A stretch of DNA of 64,000 bases from an uncultured cyanobacterium (GTDB lineage Bacteria; Cyanobacteriota; Cyanobacteriia; Cyanobacteriales; Nostocaceae), in contig CAINGU010000082.1 of assembly GCA_903848645.1 (NCBI GenBank), forward strand, positions 62,001 through 126,000, in the 5' to 3' direction. A model generated the notes under the pieces. It did not search any database, was not told the DNA's origin, and saw only the letters and a program-made list of their open reading frames with translations. How positions within the stretch are numbered: position 1 is the stretch's first letter; every line of letters starts with the position of its first letter. Shown here one piece after another: positions 1 through 8,980 of this stretch. A program made the translations under genes and the position numbers.

Positions 1-30
1 GGATCAAGCAATTATCCTAATTTATGAGTC

Positions 31-63
31 AGATCCCCGACTTCTTAAAGAAGTCGGGGATCT
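31..63. repeat. Dispersed palindrome, copy 1 (compact form)
   Basis: Perfect inverted repeat: arm AGATCCCCGACTTCTT at 31-46, one-base loop, exact reverse complement at 48-63. Same family as copies at 356, 1575, 19549 and 24040. Confidence 0.9.
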
Positions 64-355
64 TGGGGATCTTGTTGTTCCACCTTACTTTTCCCTACTT
101 TTTAATTAATAAATATAATTTCCACTTATTTTTTACTACTTATTTGAGTTTAAATTGCTCCTAAACCTAGATAAATATTCCCTATTTTTTAGTGTTTGAA
201 TTTTATCTAAATCCACGCATAATCAAAACATCAAATCAGAAAACATGAAACAAGAAACTTAAAAAAGCTATGATATTTACATTATCAATGATGGGAAACA
301 GCATTAATGGTGATGATGAGGATGATGATCCCATCGTTCCACCTAGTTGATACCC

Positions 356-421
356 AGATCCCCGACTTCTGAGATCAATTTATCATTTTTGGAGATAATA
401 AATAAAAGAAGTCGGGGATCT
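356..421. repeat. Dispersed palindrome, copy 2 (long-loop form)
   Basis: Arms AGATCCCCGACTTCT (356-370) and its exact reverse complement (407-421) are separated by a 36-base AT-rich loop instead of the 1-3 bases seen in the compact copies. Confidence 0.9.
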
Positions 422-461
422 TATCGCCTTTACATCAAAATATTTATAGCGATTTTCATCT

Positions 462-1496
462 TTATATCGCTGTTTCCATGATATTTCTCATGGCCTCAAG
501 TTTCCAAATTTCTAGTTCTGGTAAATTCCAGCGGACTCTTTGTAATTGTTGATCATGAGAGTAAAATTCTAGAAATTTTCTCCAGAATATTATAGAATCT
601 TGTTTATTTCCTGCTGCTGCTTGGACTTGTGCTAATAAGCAATATGCTGGAGGGTAATCATTTTCCAATTCCAGAGATATAAACAAATGCTGTTTTGCTT
701 GTTCATAAAAATTTTGCTGAAAATAAGCCCAACCAAGGTTTTTATGTAATGCAGCTTTCACTGTGTTATCTTTAACCTTGGATAAAATTGGCGAAATCAT
801 TTCTACAGCAGTAGCACTATTCCCTCGCAAAATTTCCAACCTAGCTAAATTATTAATTGCAGCTTCTCCAGCCCGATTTTGATATTGCATAGCAATTTTA
901 TAATGTTCACAAGCTTGAGTCCAATCATCTATTTTTTCATAAGTTGCTCCCAGATTATAATGAGCAGATGCGAAATCAGGTTTAAATTCAATTGCTAATT
1001 TTAGATAGGATAAAGCAATATTTAAATCACTATTTAAATATTGTTGATATCCGATTTTATTCAGAAATTTAGCAATTTGTTTCTTCTCTTGTTCATTGCA
1101 ATTAAACCGCAGAATAAATTTCTTAAATTCTTCAGTTATGGGTTGATTAACTGATAGTAATTGTAAGATAAATTCGGAAATATCATTGTCATCTGTATCT
1201 GTTGTTTCCGTTATTTTATCTGTGATTTTAAGCTGATATTCAGTTAGTAAGTCAGGTTTATATTTAGCAACCAGTGTCACTAACTCTGAGCGTTTGTAGC
1301 GACGACTATCAGAATGTTCACTACTTAGTCCAAATTTTTCACATATTCTTTCAATATGTTTTCTGACTGTAGGCTCTCCAATTTCCATAGCGGCTGCTAT
1401 ATCTGCATCTGTTTCACCCGCTAGTATCCTTTGCAACACTTCCTTTAGCCTGGTTGTCAGTTTTTCAAATATAAGTTCAAACTGTTGTTGGTTCAT
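462..1496 (-). CDS. LuxR-type HTH protein with TPR repeats
   Basis: A 344-residue, probably cytoplasmic protein. Residues about 10-60 form a LuxR/sigma-4-like helix-turn-helix (LKEVLQRILAGETDADIAAA, then EPTVRKHIERICEKFG), which normally binds DNA. From about residue 155 to 320 there are tetratricopeptide repeats with the usual spacing (for example FASAHYNLGATYEKIDDWTQ and LHKNLGWAYFQQNFYEQAKQ), which normally bind protein partners. The middle (about 75-150) is a poorly conserved linker. HTH plus TPR suggests a transcription regulator controlled by protein contacts; the target is unknown. It starts at an ATG. It is divergent from the vMAP/WD40 gene, and the two share a 256-bp upstream region. 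Confidence 0.8.
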   Translation of the reverse strand: MNQQQFELIFEKLTTRLKEVLQRILAGETDADIAAAMEIGEPTVRKHIERICEKFGLSSEHSDSRRYKRSELVTLVAKYKPDLLTEYQLKITDKITETTDTDDNDISEFILQLLSVNQPITEEFKKFILRFNCNEQEKKQIAKFLNKIGYQQYLNSDLNIALSYLKLAIEFKPDFASAHYNLGATYEKIDDWTQACEHYKIAMQYQNRAGEAAINNLARLEILRGNSATAVEMISPILSKVKDNTVKAALHKNLGWAYFQQNFYEQAKQHLFISLELENDYPPAYCLLAQVQAAAGNKQDSIIFWRKFLEFYSHDQQLQRVRWNLPELEIWKLEAMRNIMETAI

Positions 1497-1574
1497 CTTT
1501 TGATTATATGAGTATTTTTCACAAATGTGACTGTTGTTTTCAAAATTATTGCCAACTTCCAGGACTCAACAACA

Positions 1575-1607
1575 AGATCCCCGACTTCTTAGAGAAGTCG
1601 GGGATCT
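1575..1607. repeat. Dispersed palindrome, copy 3 (compact form)
   Basis: Arms 1575-1589 and 1593-1607 are exact reverse complements (AGATCCCCGACTTCT) with a 3-base loop. It sits in the divergent region between the HTH/TPR gene and the vMAP/WD40 gene. Confidence 0.9.
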
Positions 1608-1693
1608 GAAACTCTCGACCTATGGCTAAAAATCAAATAGGAGTCCTATATTTAAAATTTACTTTTATCCGTTGACAAGAACAAGGGTTTTAT

Positions 1694-1715
1694 GTCACCA
1701 TCGTGACTATATAAT
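1694..1715 (+). promoter_or_regulatory. Possible operator next to a -10 box
   Basis: An inverted repeat GTCAC-N4-GTGAC (1694-1707) abuts TATAAT (1710-1715), 38 bases before the vMAP/WD40 start codon. A TTGACA at 1672 lies too far upstream (32-base spacing) for a normal -35. The repeat would place a dimeric regulator over the -35 region. The function is inferred only from position. Confidence 0.35.
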
Positions 1716-1752
1716 ATATCACAACAACTAAATCATAATTACAAATGAGTAA

Positions 1753-2316
1753 ATGACCCTTGAAGAAGTGATACCTACGGCTAGAGAAGCTATTGTACTA
1801 GTCGAGCAGTTATTAAAACGGGGACGCTTAACAACAGTTCAAGAAATTGTATTCCGTCAATCTTGGACTGGTAAGACGTACTTAGATATGGCTATAGACT
1901 ATGATTACGATCTTGGTTACATCAAAGACGTTGGCTCAAAACTCTGGAGATCGCTCTCCCAAGCTTTAGGAGAAAAAGTCACTAAAAGCAACCTGCACAA
2001 AGTCTTAAAGCGAACTCTACAGGAACAAGAAATCAGCAATAGCAAGCAACACTTTAATCAACAAATTGGCATTTTAAAAGCGATGGCTTTTAGTCCTGAC
2101 GCTAAATTCCTTGCCAGTGCTAACAATGACCATATAGTTAAAGTATGGCATCTAGGCACAGGAAAATGTGTGCAAACTCTAGAAGGACATAATGCTTGTG
2201 TGTGGAGTGTGGCTTTTCACCCCATAGATCAAATCTTAGCCACAGCGAGTGAAGATAACACAATCAAGTTGTGGAATCTGGAAACTGGAAGCTGTGTGCA
2301 AACTCTGAAAGTTTAA
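1753..2316 (+). CDS. vMAP-type N-terminal HTH fused to two WD40 repeats
   Basis: A 187-residue protein. Residues about 1-90 match the N-terminal helical HTH domain that starts many cyanobacterial NB-ARC/WD40 STAND proteins and vWA-MoxR-associated (vMAP) proteins (TLEEVIPTAREAIVLVEQLL; LDMAIDYDYDLGYIKDVGSK). Residues about 105-187 are two WD40 blades (ILKAMAFSPDAKFLASANND ... VKVW; VWSVAFHPIDQILATASEDN ... IKLW). The roughly 300-residue NB-ARC ATPase that normally sits between them is absent, and two blades cannot close a propeller. It reads cleanly from ATG to stop, so it may be a working adaptor or an internally deleted remnant. It converges on the Lon-N gene with a 12-bp gap. Confidence 0.7.
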   Translation: MTLEEVIPTAREAIVLVEQLLKRGRLTTVQEIVFRQSWTGKTYLDMAIDYDYDLGYIKDVGSKLWRSLSQALGEKVTKSNLHKVLKRTLQEQEISNSKQHFNQQIGILKAMAFSPDAKFLASANNDHIVKVWHLGTGKCVQTLEGHNACVWSVAFHPIDQILATASEDNTIKLWNLETGSCVQTLKV

Positions 2317-2328
2317 AGTTTGGCCAGT

Positions 2329-2979
2329 TTATTCCATCTCACTAAAGGTATCTTTGAGAACAGAACGCGCTGCTAAATGATTACGAGTAGAAGTAAGAAT
2401 TTCTGCTTCTCGTTCTAAACGAGCCAGTGTATCCTGTATTTCTAATAATGCTTGTTGTTCGGGAGCGACACCATAGAGATTACTAGCTATCCAATAAGAT
2501 AATTCTGTGGGTAAATCTGGTAAATCGTTTGGTAGTTCAATCTCTTGTTCTGTTAATTTGGCTGAGAGACGCACAACATCCCGCAATAGTTGTTCTACAT
2601 CAGCAGCTAAAGGACGTAAATCTTTAGCTGGTGGTTGATCTTCAATCCATTCTACCAAACCGACGCGATAGGGCTTTTCGCGCACATATTCTAAAACCCG
2701 AAATCTTTGCTGTCCTAAAGCTAATAGCTTGATTCTGTCATCAGGTAGGCGTTGATAATGCAGAATTTCGGCACAACAACCCACGTTAGCAATTGTCCCT
2801 TTTGCGGGATCAATCATCAATACCCCAAATCGGCGATCGCTCTCCAAAATCGTATTCATCATGATTCTGTAGCGAAATTCAAAGATATGTAGGGGTAATG
2901 GTCTAGTAGGAAATAGAACCACTTCTGGTAATGGGAATAGAGGTAGTTCACGCACTGCAATTTTAGAAGAAGATGTCAT
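2329..2979 (-). CDS. Lon N-terminal (LON substrate-binding) domain protein
   Basis: 216 residues, made only of the Lon protease N-terminal domain (ELPLFPLPEVVLFPTRPLPL, HIFEFRYRIMM, then a helical part to the C-terminus). There is no AAA+ ATPase and no Ser-Lys protease domain. Stand-alone LON-domain proteins of this length are common in cyanobacteria; in Lon the domain recognises substrates. The real role of the stand-alone form is unknown. It lies just downstream of the rpsJ terminator on the same strand, so it is probably transcribed separately. Confidence 0.85.
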   Translation of the reverse strand: MTSSSKIAVRELPLFPLPEVVLFPTRPLPLHIFEFRYRIMMNTILESDRRFGVLMIDPAKGTIANVGCCAEILHYQRLPDDRIKLLALGQQRFRVLEYVREKPYRVGLVEWIEDQPPAKDLRPLAADVEQLLRDVVRLSAKLTEQEIELPNDLPDLPTELSYWIASNLYGVAPEQQALLEIQDTLARLEREAEILTSTRNHLAARSVLKDTFSEME

Positions 2980-3073
2980 TGTTAGTATTGTTAGTTAAGT
3001 ATAAATTCTAGTCTTAAAATATTATATTTTTCCGTACTTTATTTATATTTTATCATGATGTTTTATGGCTAAT

Positions 3074-3104
3074 AAAAAGCCCTGAGATAAATTTTCTCAG
3101 AGCT
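3074..3104 (-). terminator. Intrinsic terminator of the rpsJ end of the str operon
   Basis: Read on the minus strand: AGCTCTGAGA, a 7-base loop, TCTCAGGGCT (one G-U pair), then TTTTTATT. It lies about 80 bases after the rpsJ stop codon. This is the clearest rho-independent terminator in the window. Confidence 0.8.
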
Positions 3105-3112
3105 TCCTAAAT

Positions 3113-3181
3113 GTCAGTTGTCCGTTGCCCGTTGTCAGTTGTTTTTCTTTCACCACTGACCACTGACCACTGACCAATGAC
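3113..3181. repeat. Heptamer tandem repeats in inverted arrangement
   Basis: Four heptamers of the GTCAGTT type (3113-3140) are followed, after a short T-rich gap, by four heptamers of the CACTGAC type (3154-3181), the opposite-strand form. The two arrays could fold as a hairpin. Short tandemly repeated heptamers are typical of heterocystous cyanobacteria. Confidence 0.8.
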
Positions 3182-3185
3182 AAAT

Positions 3186-3503
3186 TTACAATTTGACTTC
3201 AATATCTACACCAGAAGGCAAATCTAGCTTCATGAGTGCATCAATAGTTTTAGAAGAAGGCTGGTAAATATCAATAATCCGGCGATGGGTGCGGGTTTCA
3301 AAATGTTCGCGGGAATCTTTATCTACGTGAGGCGATCTCAGTACGCAATATATCTTGCGTTTTGTTGGCAAAGGAATTGGTCCGATAGCTGTAGCGTTGG
3401 TACGGTTAGCGGTGTCTACAATCTTCTCGCAAGATGTATCTAATAAACGTCGGTCAAATGCCTTTAAGCGAATTCTAATCTTCTGCTGCTGTAGAGTTGC
3501 CAT
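3186..3503 (-). CDS. rpsJ: 30S ribosomal protein S10
   Basis: 105 residues, full length for the family. The start [20 protein letters not shown] and the later [20 protein letters not shown] are the standard S10 core. It is part of the 30S head; in other bacteria it also joins NusB in antitermination. It is the last gene of the minus-strand series rpsL-rpsG-fusA-tuf-rpsJ, an order normal for cyanobacteria. A hairpin at 3597-3634 separates it from tuf, and a strong terminator follows it. Confidence 0.97.
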   Translation of the reverse strand: MATLQQQKIRIRLKAFDRRLLDTSCEKIVDTANRTNATAIGPIPLPTKRKIYCVLRSPHVDKDSREHFETRTHRRIIDIYQPSSKTIDALMKLDLPSGVDIEVKL

Positions 3504-3596
3504 CTTTAGTTTTCCAGGTTCGGTAAATTTTCGACTTTAGACTTTAGATTTTAGAGTGATCCCAAATCCGAAATTTAAAATTGTTTATGGGAATAG

Positions 3597-3634
3597 AAAG
3601 GAGTAGAGATTTTAGGATTCATCTCCACTCCTTT
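3597..3634 (-). terminator. Hairpin between tuf and rpsJ
   Basis: On the minus strand a 14-bp stem (AAAGGAGTGGAGAT / ATCTCTACTCCTTT, one G-U pair) with a 10-base loop lies 25 bases after the tuf stop. No long T-run follows, so it may be a partial terminator or an mRNA-processing or stability element rather than a full stop. Confidence 0.45.
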
Positions 3635-3658
3635 TGAATGAGATCAAAAACGTGAGTG

Positions 3659-4888
3659 TTATTTCAAGATTTTAGCGACAACGCCAGCACCAATAGTGCG
3701 TCCACCTTCACGAATAGCGAAGCGCATACCTTCTTCAATAGCGATCGCGTTGATCAATTCTACTGTTACTTTGATGCGATCGCCAGGCATGACCATTTCC
3801 ACATTTGCACCCTCATCAGAGGTAAAGGCTTTGATTGTGCCAGTTACATCAGTTGTCCGCACATAAAACTGAGGACGATAACCCGCGAAAAATGGTGTTT
3901 TCCGACCACCTTCTTTCTCAGTTAAAACGTAAACTTCGCCTTCAAACTGAGTGTGAGGTGTGATTGATTTTGGTTTGGCAATTACCATCCCCCGTTCAAT
4001 ATCAGCTTTTTGCATACCACGAAGTAGTACACCTGCGTTATCTCCGGCTTGACCTTCATCGAGACTCTTCTTGAACATCTCAATTCCAGTTACAGTTGTA
4101 GTTCTGGTGTCTCTGATACCTACCAATTCTACAGTATCACCGACTTTAACAATACCACGCTCAATCCGTCCAGTAGCCACAGTCCCACGACCTGTGATGG
4201 TGAACACATCTTCTACAGCCATCAAGAATGGTTTGTCTACAGCCCGCTCAGGAGTAGGGATAGATTTATCTACAGCATCCATCAACTCATAGATTTTATC
4301 TACCCACTCATTTTCGCCGCGCTGAGTTTTGGGATTAGCGGTCATTGCTTCCAGAGCTTTCAGACCTGAACCTTTGATAATGGGAATATTGTCACCATCG
4401 AAATCATAATCGGTGAGCAGTTCCCGCAATTCCATTTCTACCAATTCCATCAACTCGTCATCGTCCATCATATCTTGTTTGTTCAAGAAGACGACCAGAC
4501 TAGGAACACCTACTTGTTTTGCCAAGAGGATGTGTTCACGGGTTTGGGGCATAGGACCATCTGTAGCTGCAACTACGAGGATACCTCCATCCATTTGCGC
4601 TGCACCAGTGATCATGTTTTTCACATAGTCAGCGTGTCCAGGACAATCTACGTGAGCATAGTGACGAGCAGTGGTTTCATACTCAACGTGAGCGGTATTA
4701 ATTGTAATACCCCGTGCCTTTTCTTCAGGAGCATTATCAATTTGGTCGTAACCCTTACCTACCGCTTGACCATTAGCGGCCAAGGTCATGGTAATAGCTG
4801 CTGTTAAAGTGGTTTTGCCGTGGTCAACGTGGCCAACAGTCCCGATATTAACGTGAGGTTTATTTCTTTCAAACTTTGCGCGTGCCAT
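3659..4888 (-). CDS. tuf: Translation elongation factor Tu
   Basis: 409 residues, the normal cyanobacterial EF-Tu length. It is the GTPase that carries aminoacyl-tRNA to the ribosome. G-motifs are intact: GHVDHGKTT (P-loop, about residue 19), [11 protein letters not shown] (G3), NKQD (G4). Domains 2 and 3 follow from about residue 210 to the end. It starts at ATG 22 bases after the fusA stop, so it is co-transcribed with fusA. Confidence 0.98.
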   Translation of the reverse strand: MARAKFERNKPHVNIGTVGHVDHGKTTLTAAITMTLAANGQAVGKGYDQIDNAPEEKARGITINTAHVEYETTARHYAHVDCPGHADYVKNMITGAAQMDGGILVVAATDGPMPQTREHILLAKQVGVPSLVVFLNKQDMMDDDELMELVEMELRELLTDYDFDGDNIPIIKGSGLKALEAMTANPKTQRGENEWVDKIYELMDAVDKSIPTPERAVDKPFLMAVEDVFTITGRGTVATGRIERGIVKVGDTVELVGIRDTRTTTVTGIEMFKKSLDEGQAGDNAGVLLRGMQKADIERGMVIAKPKSITPHTQFEGEVYVLTEKEGGRKTPFFAGYRPQFYVRTTDVTGTIKAFTSDEGANVEMVMPGDRIKVTVELINAIAIEEGMRFAIREGGRTIGAGVVAKILK

Positions 4889-4910
4889 GAATAATCTTTT
4901 CCTTTTTTAA

Positions 4911-6989
4911 TTAAGCGTTCCCTTTACTTTTTGAGATGATGCCCTCAGCCACGCTGCGAGGCACCTCTTCGTAGGTACTAAACTCCATTGTAAAGATACC
5001 TCTACCTTGGGTTTTCGACCGGATATCAGTGGCATAACCAAACATGGTTGCCAGTGGAACTTTCGATACCACCTTCGCCAACCCATTATCAGTGCTTTGG
5101 CTTTCAATCTGTCCTCTGCGGGAGATTAAATCACCAATCACGTTCCCGATATAATCTTCGGGGACTTCAACTTCAACTTTCATCATCGGCTCTAAGATGA
5201 CAGGAGAGGCTTTTGATGCCGCTTCTTTCATCGCCATAGAACCGGCAATTTTGAAAGCCATTTCTGAAGAGTCTACGTCGTGGTAAGAACCATGTACCAA
5301 GGTGGCTTTGACATCAATGAGCGGATATCCAGCTAAAATACCGGATTCACAACATTCTTTCATTCCCTGTTCCGCAGGTCCGACGTACTCTTTGGGGACA
5401 ATCCCACCGACAATTTTGGAAACAAAGACAAAACCTGTGCCTGGTTCGCCTGGTTCTAGGTTGATCACTACGTGACCGTACTGACCCTTACCACCACTTT
5501 GGCGGATAAATTTACCATCAATTTTTTCGACAGCTTTGCGGATGGTTTCGCGGTAAGCCACTTGAGGCGCACCAACGTTTGCTTCCACTTTGAATTCCCG
5601 TAACATCCGATCTACGAGAATTTCTAGGTGCAATTCTCCCATACCCGCAATTACGGTTTGGTTGGTTTCTGGATCAACACGCACACGGAAGGTGGGGTCT
5701 TCTTCGCTCAAAGATTGCAGAGCTTTGGAAAGCTTGTCCATGTCGTTCTTGGTTTTGGGTTCAACCGCTACCGAGATCACAGGTTCAGGAATAAATAGGG
5801 ATTCCAAAATAACTGGTGAACCTTCATCACAAAGGGTATCACCTGTCAATGTATCTTTTAATCCTAAAGCAGCACCTAAATCACCAGCCCGTAGTTCATC
5901 TACGTCTTGTCGGTCATCTGCTTTCATCAGCACTAACCGAGAAATCCGTTCTTTTTTATTCTTGCTGACGTTAAGAACGTAACTACCTTTCTTCAGCACA
6001 CCAGAATAAACACGAACGAAGGTGAGGCGACCGTAAGGATCAGCCATAATCTTAAATGCCAAAGCTGATAATGGTTCGTTATCATCAGCATGACGTTCTA
6101 CGGGATCACCGTTAAGCAGTGTGCCTTGAATTGGTGGAACTTCCAGTGGTGATGGTAGGTAATCTATCACCGCATCCAACATCAATTGCACGCCTTTGTT
6201 CTTAAAGGCTGAACCGCAAAGCACTGGTACGATTGTCCCAGCAATTGTTCCTTTCCGCAGCGCAGTACAGATTTCCGCTTCTGTTAGTTCTTCGCCCTCG
6301 AAGTACTTATTCATCAGCTTGTCATCAGTTTCAGAGACAGCTTCTACCAACTTGGTGCGGTATTGTGCTGCTTTCTCTGCTAGTTCCGCTGGAATTTCTG
6401 TTGTTTGGATATCAGTTCCTTGGTCGTTTGTGTACATATATGCACACATTTTCACCAAGTCGATAATCCCCTTGAATTCAGTTTCACTACCGATAGGCAG
6501 TTGAATCGCAATGGCATTAGCCCGCAAGCGATCAACCATCTGATCATGCACTCTATAGAAGTTCGCACCGGTGCGATCCATCTTGTTAATAAAGGCAATG
6601 CGAGGGACTTTATAGCGGTCTGCTTGTCGCCATACTGTTTCTGATTGGGGTTGGACACCACCTACGGAACAAAATACAGCGATTACACCATCTAATACTC
6701 GCATGGAACGTTCAACTTCAATTGTGAAGTCTACGTGACCGGGAGTATCAATAATGTTAATTTGATGATCATTCCAACTGGTACTAATCGCAGCAGCAGT
6801 GATGGTAATTCCCCGCTCCCGTTCTTGTTCCATCCAGTCTGTGACGGCAGTTCCTTCATGAACTTCGCCAATTTTATGAATGATCCCAGAGTAAAATAAT
6901 ATTCTCTCTGTTGTCGTTGTTTTGCCCGCATCTATATGCGCCGCAATACCGATATTGCGTACTTTCTCTAGCGGGTTCGTGCGTGCCAC
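4911..6989 (-). CDS. fusA: Translation elongation factor G
   Basis: 692 residues, full length. It is the ribosomal translocase GTPase, also used in recycling with RRF. Motifs: [19 protein letters not shown] (P-loop, about residue 17), DTPGHVDFT (G3), NKMD (G4). EF-G domains II-V follow, including the domain IV signature GGKGQYGHV and the C-terminal domain V up to SKSKGNA. It lies between rpsG (178-bp gap) and tuf (22-bp gap) on the same strand. Confidence 0.98.
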   Translation of the reverse strand: MARTNPLEKVRNIGIAAHIDAGKTTTTERILFYSGIIHKIGEVHEGTAVTDWMEQERERGITITAAAISTSWNDHQINIIDTPGHVDFTIEVERSMRVLDGVIAVFCSVGGVQPQSETVWRQADRYKVPRIAFINKMDRTGANFYRVHDQMVDRLRANAIAIQLPIGSETEFKGIIDLVKMCAYMYTNDQGTDIQTTEIPAELAEKAAQYRTKLVEAVSETDDKLMNKYFEGEELTEAEICTALRKGTIAGTIVPVLCGSAFKNKGVQLMLDAVIDYLPSPLEVPPIQGTLLNGDPVERHADDNEPLSALAFKIMADPYGRLTFVRVYSGVLKKGSYVLNVSKNKKERISRLVLMKADDRQDVDELRAGDLGAALGLKDTLTGDTLCDEGSPVILESLFIPEPVISVAVEPKTKNDMDKLSKALQSLSEEDPTFRVRVDPETNQTVIAGMGELHLEILVDRMLREFKVEANVGAPQVAYRETIRKAVEKIDGKFIRQSGGKGQYGHVVINLEPGEPGTGFVFVSKIVGGIVPKEYVGPAEQGMKECCESGILAGYPLIDVKATLVHGSYHDVDSSEMAFKIAGSMAMKEAASKASPVILEPMMKVEVEVPEDYIGNVIGDLISRRGQIESQSTDNGLAKVVSKVPLATMFGYATDIRSKTQGRGIFTMEFSTYEEVPRSVAEGIISKSKGNA

Positions 6990-7167
6990 AGTTACCTCCT
7001 ATCGTTTTCGCCTCATGATATCTTGTATATTACTCTTTGTTAAGATTCTATACTTTTACGGAAAACCGTATTTTTTTGTTAGCCTAGCTAGGCAGTTGCC
7101 TTTTTGGGCATTAGCTATAAATTCTACGATATACCGCATATCAAAAGACGATATATCGTTTTTCTAG

Positions 7168-7638
7168 TTAGTAACGATAATGTGCAAATGCTTTGTTTGC
7201 TTCCGCCATCCGGTGTGTTTCTTCGCGCTTACGAATAGCACTACCAGTTTCATTCGCAGCATCCATTAATTCGTTAGCCAGTCTTCCGGCCATGGTTCTA
7301 CCTGGACGTTGGCGAGAATACTGGACTAACCACCGTAATGCTAGGGTCGTACCACGATCTGTACGCACTTCCATTGGTACTTGGTAAGTTGCTCCACCAA
7401 CTCGGCGAGCTTTTACTTCTACTAATGGTGTAGCGTTACGCACTGCTTTTTCAAAAGTTTCTAATGGACTTCCACCAGTGCGCTCTTCAATAGTTTTCAA
7501 AGCGTCATAAACTATTCTTGCGGCAATTGATTTTTTGCCATGACGCATTATCCGTCGCATCATCATGCTGATCAGGCGACTATTATACACTGAGTCAGGC
7601 GGGACTGCACGCCTTTGACTAACACCACGACGAGACAT
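7168..7638 (-). CDS. rpsG: 30S ribosomal protein S7
   Basis: 156 residues, full length. It binds the 3' major domain of 16S rRNA and nucleates the 30S head. Family features: [20 protein letters not shown] at the start, then [20 protein letters not shown] and the conserved [12 protein letters not shown]. The end AFAHYRY is typical. It is separated from rpsL by an unusually long 386-bp gap. Confidence 0.97.
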   Translation of the reverse strand: MSRRGVSQRRAVPPDSVYNSRLISMMMRRIMRHGKKSIAARIVYDALKTIEERTGGSPLETFEKAVRNATPLVEVKARRVGGATYQVPMEVRTDRGTTLALRWLVQYSRQRPGRTMAGRLANELMDAANETGSAIRKREETHRMAEANKAFAHYRY

Positions 7639-8024
7639 ACTTCATCCTTGAATACGGAATTTGGCAACGAAATTATATGCTATCAGAACACAGGATCATA
7701 AAAGCGGTTTAAATTAGCCGCTGATTTTTCCTGAGTTTTGTTTATGGCTTGCGCCACTCTACTGCTATCAGTTGCAAGGAGGCTGAATTAATTCACTTAT
7801 TATCTGCTACCAGACTCAGAAGACGACAACATAATCAACTTTAAAATTTAGATTAAAGTGCTGTTATCGTTTACAGGATTATCCTCAGAAACTCATGCAA
7901 CTTATGTGTTTTTATACCAGATACAGTTTAATTTCTTAAAAAAATTTGTTACTGCTGGTTTTTTGCTTTATGCAGTTTCAGGTAGGACGATTAATCGTAT
8001 TTGACGCGATTAACCGCCGCTTAC
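7639..8024. other. 386-bp spacer between rpsL and rpsG
   Basis: No gene is seen. On the minus strand a short hairpin (AGCGG / CCGCT at 7703-7722, AT-rich loop) is followed by TTTTA and could weaken read-through from rpsL. A perfect 12-bp palindrome ACGATTAATCGT lies at 7987-7998, just after the rpsL stop. The spacer is long for two genes usually close together. Confidence 0.5.
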
Positions 8025-8408
8025 CTATTTTTTACCTGCTTTTGGGAGCTTAGTTCCATATTTGGAACGGCCTTGTTTCCGATCTTTAACTCCGGCTGTA
8101 TCTAATGTCCCACGGATAATGTGGTATCTCACACCGGGCAAGTCTTTGACCCGACCACCACGAATCATAACTACGGAGTGTTCTTGTAAGTTATGACCAA
8201 TACCTGGGATGTAAGCTGTGACTTCAAATCCAGAGGTAAGTCTGACCCTGGCTACCTTGCGGAGCGCTGAGTTAGGCTTTTTAGGTGTAGTTGTGTATAC
8301 TCTGGTGCAAACGCCTCGGCGTTGAGGGCATTGCTTCAGAGCAGGGGACTTGGTTTTCTGACGCGCTAGTTCGCGCTCACTACGTATTAGCTGCTGTATT
8401 GTTGGCAT
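8025..8408 (-). CDS. rpsL: 30S ribosomal protein S12
   Basis: 127 residues, normal length. It is a decoding-centre protein where streptomycin-resistance changes arise. The conserved blocks [39 protein letters not shown] and the GVRYHIIRG region are intact. The lysines usually hit by streptomycin resistance keep the wild-type context (TPKKPNS). It is first in the minus-strand translation operon; about 160 bp separate it from the IscA-like gene upstream. Confidence 0.97.
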   Translation of the reverse strand: MPTIQQLIRSERELARQKTKSPALKQCPQRRGVCTRVYTTTPKKPNSALRKVARVRLTSGFEVTAYIPGIGHNLQEHSVVMIRGGRVKDLPGVRYHIIRGTLDTAGVKDRKQGRSKYGTKLPKAGKK

Positions 8409-8543
8409 GAGTTACAGCGCGTGAAGCTGCTTTATGATCTAAGTTTTAACAAATCCTGATTATATCTTTTTTTCTGATTTTCTGTCAATCATTATTTAAG
8501 AGGGAACAGGGAACGGGGAACAGGGAACAGGTAATTCTTAACT

Positions 8544-8578
8544 ACTGACAACTGACCACTGACAACTGACCACTAACC
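8544..8578. repeat. Heptamer tandem repeat, ACTGACM type
   Basis: Five heptamers: ACTGACA, ACTGACC, ACTGACA, ACTGACC, ACTAACC. The last one overlaps the stop codon of the minus-strand IscA-like gene (8573-8575), so the repeat forms the end of that reading frame. Confidence 0.85.
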
Positions 8579-8896
8579 AATAGAGAAAGAATTGCCACAG
8601 CTACAGGTGGATATTGCTTGGGGATTATGGAAGCGAAAACCGCCACCGGTCAAGTCTTCTGAATAATCTAGTGATAACCCATTGATGTAATTTAGGCTTT
8701 CTGGGTCTATAACTACGCGAATATCATACAACTCTAAAACCTGATCTTGAGATTGTACTGTGGCATCAAAAGCAAGATCATAAAACCAATCAGCACAGCC
8801 CCCAGATTTCACTCGCAAGCGAAATAAGATATTTGATGGTTGTTTAGATTTTAAGCGTCCGATTTCATTAATGGCTGCTGGACTCAAATGAATCAT
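8573..8896 (-). CDS. IscA/HesB-type iron-sulfur assembly protein
   Basis: 107 residues, the usual size for A-type Fe-S carriers. These proteins bind an Fe-S cluster or iron and pass it to target proteins. The three key cysteines are present: one in VKSGGCADWFYD and two in CSCGNSFSIG at the C-terminus. The GGGFRFHNP stretch before the last pair is typical. The last codons lie inside a heptamer repeat array (8544-8578), and an opposite-orientation array (8912-8951) lies just upstream of its start. Which A-type subfamily it belongs to (SufA, IscA or ErpA-like) cannot be settled by eye. Confidence 0.9.
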   Translation of the reverse strand: MIHLSPAAINEIGRLKSKQPSNILFRLRVKSGGCADWFYDLAFDATVQSQDQVLELYDIRVVIDPESLNYINGLSLDYSEDLTGGGFRFHNPQAISTCSCGNSFSIG

Positions 8897-8911
8897 GGAA
8901 TTTTTGTATTA

Positions 8912-8951
8912 GTCAGTGGTCAGTTGTCAGTGGTCAGTTGTCGGTTGTCAG
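8912..8951. repeat. Heptamer tandem repeat, GTCAGTK type
   Basis: Heptamers GTCAGTG, GTCAGTT, GTCAGTG, GTCAGTT, GTCGGTT plus a partial GTCAG. This is the opposite-strand form of the array at 8544-8578, so the IscA-like gene lies between two inverted arrays. Confidence 0.85.
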
Positions 8952-8980
8952 AAAGAAATTTCTTCCCCCTGCTCCCCTGA

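Larger units (their letters stand above)
1..461. other. Gene-free stretch with two dispersed palindromes
   Basis: No credible coding region is seen here. The stretch is AT-rich and holds two copies of a dispersed palindrome (31-63 and 356-421). Near 308-330 there is a short run of GATGAT-type triplets. It lies downstream of the minus-strand LuxR/TPR gene, so the 356-421 palindrome could end that transcript. Confidence 0.6.

Noticed and set aside
1672-1715. TTGACA and TATAAT as one sigma-70 promoter
   Set aside because: The spacing is 32 bases, far from the usual 16-18.
3113-3181. Heptamer arrays considered as a CRISPR array
   Set aside because: Units are 7 bp with no spacers, and no cas genes are near.
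3656-4807. Several open frames antisense to tuf (and similar ones antisense to fusA)
   Set aside because: Mirror frames caused by the codon bias of highly expressed genes; no independent evidence.
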